NCBI GenBank assembly: GCA_000181795.3
Contig: CM012953.1
Location: 265,504-329,503, forward strand
Origin: Trichinella spiralis
Taxonomy: Eukaryota; Nematoda; Enoplea; Trichinellida; Trichinellidae
Direction: 5' to 3'
DNA: 64,000 bases
The translations under genes and the position numbers were made by a program. The notes under the pieces were generated by a model that saw only the letters and a list, made by a program, of their open reading frames with translations, ran no database searches and was not told the DNA's origin. Each line of letters starts with the position of its first letter. Within the stretch, counting starts at the first letter, position 1. Below are positions 58,401 to 64,000 of this stretch, one piece after another.

Positions 58401-61400
58401 TAAAACGCATATTTATTTTTAAAGTAATTTTACAACAAAAGTAGCTGCATGCTTTATTTGTCTCTTAAATTGGCTGTAACTGAAATCCTGAATAACAATT
58501 TTAAATAATATTCCAAAAGCAAAAATATGCAAAACATTTATTTTTGAAATGTGGCATATTGCATATGCTTAAAAGTTTCACACAAAGCTCCAAATGGTTT
58601 AAACTTGAGAGTGTAATACGGTAGTTGAATTGATGGTGACGTGTTTGATGATGACTGTGATAAATAATGTGTAAACGTGTGTATTGGTTTGCGTACGCGT
58701 TAATATAATAATGATTTTAAACTGAATATTGCTATTATTTGTTCATCTAACAAATTCTTTGGGTTTTACTCGTACTTGGAAGAAGTGAGTGAATGTTGAT
58801 TGATGTAATCGCGATATGTGAACAAACAGACAAATTTTCCGTCGTTTAAATTTGCGTAAATTAGAACTAAATCTATATAATAAATTTTATCATTTGGTTG
58901 GCATTTTACATTTTACAAAAGATTTAGAAACCTGCAGATTTGATTCAAAAGTTGAATAAGCCTTGTGCTTAAATTGGTCTGAAATATCTTTATTGTTGAT
59001 GAAAAAATTGCATTGAGAAGTTCTCCAGCTAATGCAAAATAACTTTGAGCATTGTTGAAATTTAGTTCTGATAAGTAATCAGAAATTTTAGGATTTCAAT
59101 TTATGATTTGTAATAGAAATATTGAAAAATTTAAAATCTGAAGAAGCAGTGGAATATCATTAAGCTTTCGTATGAGATACATTGGCTGCGTATTCGGGTT
59201 ATCTTTGTCGGAACAAACTAAAAGAATAGATTTGAAACAAACTAAAGAATGAGATGAACGATCATCATCAATGGTCAAAAACTTCGCGAATGGAATATAA
59301 CTAAGTATTACAATAGCATATATGATTTTACTTCATTCTAAGATTCATATGAAGTTGGAATTTATCATTGAAACGATGATGAAAATGCAGTGAAATTCTG
59401 CCATCTCAATGGCGTTCTGGCTGGCAAAATTCGAGAAATTAATGATTTTGCCATGCCAACTACTCTCAAACTATGGAAGCTTTGAATAGTTGTTACGACC
59501 TTTTGAGCTGATTGACGGATGATTGATGACTGATTAAATCAAATTTAGATAACATCAGGGACCAAATTACATTTAAATAATCATCCGAAACAGAAATGTT
59601 ACAGCGTGTTGGTAAAAGCATCTGAAAAAGCATGACTATTTGGGCAAAACTTCATCAGCTTTTCAGATGAACAGTGTTTTCTTGTTCATTTTAAAACAGC
59701 AATTGCATCATTTTGTTAGAAAAACGAGAATCTTATGTAGAGTAGAATAAACAATGGGAAATAAACTTTGACAATTTTATTAAGTTTATATAATAAGTTA
59801 AGTCTTAATATCTGAGCAGATGAAGAATCGCATCAGAGTGGCAGAATTTTCGATTTCCATAAGTAAAGTAGATAGTTAGTGATCAGAAAGTGGAAGTCAC
59901 TGAATCCATCTGGTGAGATACAAAGTCGAAAACATGGGCACTGTAAAATAATAGAGGAAATTTGACACACTGCTTATACCAATCTACTGGTATGGTAGAA
60001 TGTTGGTTTAGAAAGTTTAGCAAAGTTGACATCATGCATCAGTATACTGTGAATTGAATGAGGATCAATTTAGGTTTGATGTACAGTTTTCTAAAATTTT
60101 AGTTCACTCAACTTAAATTCTATCAAGCTTTGTCACTGACAGGTTTCACTTTGATGCACCTTTTAATTTGTTTCACGATTCATTTTTATTTGAAAAATCA
60201 AAAATAGCGGCATATCTGTCACTGAATGCTGCGTGACCTTTTTTGTGAATCTTATTTTTCAGGTGTTAATGTTTTTATAGTGCAATGCATTTTGCTTCAA
60301 GTTGTAATAGTTTATTATAGTCACATTAAAATGTCATGTGACCATTGTATTTTAATTGAAAAAGTTTTCATTTTCAAGTTTTCCATTGTAAAGCACTGAA
60401 TATTATACCACGATTTGCAAAAACTGGAAACTCTAAACTGCAAATATTTTTTTATAACGTAGCTTTCTTTGACAAATTAAAATTACTCAAAAGTGGCGAT
60501 GCATGTAACTGAGTAGAAGTCTGATATATTTAGAACAATTGTTTAACGCTTTTGCTTTTGCAATCACATTCAATTTATACCTGATTAAGGAAACTTTTAA
60601 TTATATTATCGACAAAGGAACTTTAATTTTTTGTAAATATGTCAGTCTTAAACTTTTTCAAAAAATTTATATATAGTTAATACATGATAATGCTTTCTCT
60701 CCACTGTATGCTTTCTTTTAATGGAACGTTAGATTATTTTTATTTTAAATATTTTTTTAAACACACGATTGCATTTTAAATTATATTGCATTATATGTAA
60801 AAGTGGTTCGTAAAAGGTCTCTCATGATTACAAAACATATTTCAATCCTTGATTTAGAATTTTTTTTAATAAAATTGTATGGTAAATTTTTGAACTAATG
60901 AATATTTTTGAATAAATTTTTTTCCTTTTTTCTTATTTATTTAATTGTATAAAAATCCACAAATTATTTAATCTTAGAATGCTAAAAATCATATTTTGAT
61001 TCTTTTGAAGAAACAACTAAACTTTGACAATAAATGCTTGGTGTATTTTTTGACATCTGCGTATGTTATACCATGCAATGTTCAGTTTGGGGTAAAATGT
61101 ATGTTGTAAAAGTTTCATTACAAGCTTATATTTTCCAAAGTGTAACATGCATGACAAAGCAAAATAAACATAAATTTGCCAATTCATTAATTGGCTCTTT
61201 TAAATGTTGTATATTTGCTTTAACCCCTAGCCCTTTTGCTGTTTAACAACCCATTTCTATTGCTATCGAAGAATGAACAAAAACTGGTCTTTAGCATCTT
61301 TATTTTATTACTTACCATGTAGAATAGCTTTTCATTTAAAAAAATAAGTAAATAATAAAATGTGATGGTCCATCAGTTGGTCAAATTTAGCAGTGCACAT

Positions 61401-61610
61401 GCTCATGCTGAACAATGAATGCTCGGATCATTGAAAATATTTCTTCATCTGATGATGACGATGGATAAAATTTCCATTATTATAATATCATTATCATACA
61501 TCAGCAAAATTAACATATATTATAAGAAAACAAGAAAACTTGTACATTTATTGTTTGAAATGGCACTTACATTCATTGTGTTTTCAATTTTTCCATTAAA
61601 TTAAATTTCT
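55460..61610. other. long AT-rich spacer
   Basis: About 6.1 kb, no ORF with protein-like composition or exon linkage found, no RNA gene recognised. It may contain regulatory DNA for the flanking genes but no specific site can be named. Confidence 0.45.
61547..61552 (-). terminator. poly(A) signal candidate for BPI-like gene
   Basis: AATAAA on the minus strand about 60 bases after the TAA stop of the BPI-like gene. Confidence 0.5.
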
Positions 61611-63254
61611 TTACATTGCCTGGCTTACGGCCTGAATCAGTTGCGCTTGATTCACTTTGAAATCAAATGCTGCAAATAATGCGTTTTCTAGAACTTCAAA
61701 TTGAGCGTTGCTAATTTGTGTGTTCTGTGAGGCCATTGGAAAGCCATCGGTAAGGAATTTTCGCAGACTCGTTTCCAAAATTTGCTTCGTGTAATCAGAA
61801 AAGTGATTCAAACTAGCTTGATCAGCTTCGAGCTGATTTTCGGTCGGTTGGAAGGTCCATTTGTCAAATTGCATAGTTCCGGTGATAAGATTTCTTTTCG
61901 GCTTATTCGGCTTGACCAGCATTGAAAATTGTATATTGCCAACAATGGCACGAGATGCTGTGGATTCCGTTTTTCTTTTTGCCAAAACTTGAATCTCAAA
62001 ATCGCCAAACAAGTGAATTGTACCGTTTTCAAAGCGCATTGCTGGTGGTTGGAGGAAATGAATTTTCACTTCAGGCTGTTGATCAGGAAATACTCTCGAG
62101 AACTCGGGTAGAACGTCAGTGATGCACACAGACTGTGGACAGGCAGTTTCGAAAAAGTATCCCATCCAGGGTGTTTCATTTTTGCTGAAAGTCATGTTGA
62201 ACAATCCCAAATCGTAAAGCGTGTAAAGGAATGAATTTCCCACATAGTCAGATATGTAAATGTTCATCATGCGCTGCGGCGAGCGCAATTTTTTAGGAAG
62301 AGGTTTCGGATAGAATGGCATCTTACATCGACCCCGGGCACAGATCTGTCCATTCATTGGAATCGCTAAAAAGCTAGGCGACGAACTTACATACGGTGCG
62401 GCAACTAAACTCGGTCGAAACACCAGTGAATTTGATTTGATGTTGAATCTTTTTTGATTGCTAAGTGGCATCATTTTTACAATACGACGCATGAAATCAG
62501 GACTGACAGGACTGCTGGATTTTCTGTCCAAAAGTGGCTTATCTTGAAATGGCATTTTCAGCATTGAAGACGCTCTGCTTGCAGCAGTGCCGATGTCGGT
62601 GCAAAGTTTGTCATTCAGCATGCCACGCACAATTTCTTCTATCCTTCTGGGACGATTCAGCGATACAACACCACGATACATCAACGCCACTTCATTAATA
62701 TATGCATCGCACTGAATGCCCAAAATAGTCAGCCCGCCTGAACGGTCCTTACCCAGACTGACAATCAAATTTCCTTGTATATCTAATAGTTCAGAAGTTA
62801 CCATTCCAACATTGCGCCTGCGTAGCACATCGGACGTGGTGGTCACGTCGAGATTATCGAAAGTGATTTGGATAGAATTCGGGGCTCTCGGCTTGATGGC
62901 GAATCGTGCCTGTTGACCAACATCGATCACTTTAGTACCCACGAGATCAGTACTAGCTCCGGCTATGAAAACCCCATGCTTTTCCGGTATGCGAAGATTT
63001 TTAATAACAGTCGAAACCACATTGCCCAACGATGATTGAATAGCGTTGAAAGCTCGATCAGTTAACATCAGCACAACGCCAGGATTGTTGGGCTTGCCGC
63101 CGTTCAGAAAATTATACACTTTAATACTGCGCTTAGCAGGCAGCAGGAATTTTCTACTGATCGGCTTGGATGAAATTTGATTCCGCTTAGTTGAAGCATG
63201 ATGAACTAATGAAATCGCTTCACAGACGAGCAAGAAATAAACGAAGAACTGCAT
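61611..63254 (-). CDS. secreted BPI/LBP-fold lipid-binding protein, single exon
   Basis: 547 residues in one uninterrupted exon. An N-terminal hydrophobic signal peptide (MQFFVYFLLVCEAISLV) implies secretion. The length and two-half architecture fit the bactericidal/permeability-increasing and lipopolysaccharide-binding protein fold: an N-terminal barrel (about 50-230) beginning GVVLMLTDRAFNAIQSSLGN, and a C-terminal barrel (about 330-540) with NIYISDYVGNSFLYTLYDLG, the usual start of the second BPI domain. Cys182 and Cys218 are spaced like the conserved BPI disulfide. The family binds lipids or lipopolysaccharide; the actual ligand here is unknown. Several basic clusters occur. No intron is needed, unlike the other host genes in this window. 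Start chosen at the ATG directly before the signal peptide. Confidence 0.88.
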   Translation of the reverse strand: MQFFVYFLLVCEAISLVHHASTKRNQISSKPISRKFLLPAKRSIKVYNFLNGGKPNNPGVVLMLTDRAFNAIQSSLGNVVSTVIKNLRIPEKHGVFIAGASTDLVGTKVIDVGQQARFAIKPRAPNSIQITFDNLDVTTTSDVLRRRNVGMVTSELLDIQGNLIVSLGKDRSGGLTILGIQCDAYINEVALMYRGVVSLNRPRRIEEIVRGMLNDKLCTDIGTAASRASSMLKMPFQDKPLLDRKSSSPVSPDFMRRIVKMMPLSNQKRFNIKSNSLVFRPSLVAAPYVSSSPSFLAIPMNGQICARGRCKMPFYPKPLPKKLRSPQRMMNIYISDYVGNSFLYTLYDLGLFNMTFSKNETPWMGYFFETACPQSVCITDVLPEFSRVFPDQQPEVKIHFLQPPAMRFENGTIHLFGDFEIQVLAKRKTESTASRAIVGNIQFSMLVKPNKPKRNLITGTMQFDKWTFQPTENQLEADQASLNHFSDYTKQILETSLRKFLTDGFPMASQNTQISNAQFEVLENALFAAFDFKVNQAQLIQAVSQAM

Positions 63255-64000
63255 GATGTTCCAGTTTTAATACAAATGCGCGTTTGAAAGTTGGAACGCT
63301 TTTAAATGTCCAAAGCTAAAACTGGCCAATTTTGTGAATGTAATTTATCAATCGTACCAATGAAAAAGAGACCGATGTTGTTTTCAGCTGAAAGCGAAAA
63401 GAGAAGTCGAACAGGCCCTGGACAGATGAAATGACGCGGTTGTTTTCGAAGCTGGGGCGTGGCGGTGCCTCGTCCTTGTTTTTGACCATACACCAGAGAA
63501 AGTGACAGCCAAGGTCGGTTGACTACACTATTAACGTCATCGACGCCTCAGGTCGCCCATTTACCAACTAATACTAACAACTGAGGTGATTTTTTACTGT
63601 ATTATTTGCAAAAATTGCGAAATAATTATGCAAATTTATTATAATTATTGCAACAAAAAAAACAAGTGACCATTTTTTATGGCAAAAATTCACGAAAGTT
63701 CTCCAATTTGTAATGGATGCATATAATTCATACGGATTTTGCCAATTAAAAAAAAGTACAAAGTATGAATTAATCAAAAACAAATCATGTAAAGCAATAT
63801 TTAATCATAAACAAACATGAAGCAATAAAAGAAATTATTAAAATTGCGAACATTTATTATGTTAATGGAAAAGCTTGAAGTTTATTTTAAAAATATACAC
63901 AAAGCAACAGAAAAGATGCTGAATAAAAATATTTTTCACATCACTTTTCTGTGATTCAGTTGCATCAACAAAGCATAATTTTGAACCACTGTTTATCAAA
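63255..64000. other. 5' flank of BPI-like gene, no gene seen
   Basis: Includes the presumed promoter of the BPI-like gene. Short ORFs here (63302-63493 and 63574-63783, minus) have no recognisable domain and I do not support them. Confidence 0.4.

Noticed and set aside
1-64000. tRNA, rRNA, snRNA, spliced-leader genes, CRISPR arrays
   Set aside because: None recognised by eye on either strand. A covariance-model scan was not possible, so small RNA genes could be missed.

Overview
The window is AT-rich eukaryotic nuclear DNA. It has short introns (often 44 to 130 bases, GT-AG), compact genes separated by long AT-rich spacers, and dense LTR-retrotransposon and piggyBac debris. The gene set, gene compactness and BEL/Pao, Copia and Gypsy load fit a nematode best, possibly an enoplean of the Trichinella/Trichuris kind. 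That placement is an inference from style and family content, not proven by the sequence. TGA, TAA and TAG all terminate host genes, so the code is standard.

Layout. 702-4364 (+) is a 15-exon phosphoglucomutase-2 type gene, convergent with a two-exon Golgi alpha-1,3-fucosyltransferase at 4704-6027 (-). A spacer follows, then an unrecognised multi-exon gene at 9273-10322 (-) whose 5' end I cannot see. From 12.5 to 20 kb lie relics: two decayed piggyBac transposases, a broken BEL/Pao copy and two copies of a 550-bp dispersed repeat. From 22,985 to 39,812 is a multi-layer retrotransposon nest. A BEL/Pao element (-) is split inside gag by a 12.9-kb block made of Copia copy 1, satellite, Gypsy (-), satellite and Copia copy 2. 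A foldback-like inverted-repeat element containing an assembly gap (40305-40496) and a third piggyBac relic follow. The right part of the window holds host genes again: an 18-exon DDX10/Dbp4-type DEAD-box helicase (43724-47519, -), two tail-to-tail Polycomb-type chromodomain paralogs (51604-52463, + and 54320-55459, -), and a single-exon secreted BPI/LBP-fold protein (61611-63254, -).

Most notable observation. The target-site duplications around the two Copia copies are swapped. The outer flanks share GACGC and rejoin an open BEL gag reading frame. The inner flanks share AAAAC and rejoin a satellite monomer. LTR sequence variants pair the same way. The simplest reading is that a circular DNA (satellite plus Copia plus Gypsy) integrated by homologous recombination into a Copia copy already resident in the BEL element.

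The host genes are unrelated housekeeping, glycosylation, chromatin and lipid-binding genes with no sign of a shared pathway. All exon boundaries were placed by eye from GT-AG sites and reading-frame continuity. The complete gene models for PGM2, the fucosyltransferase, DDX10 and both chromodomain genes sum to whole codons.
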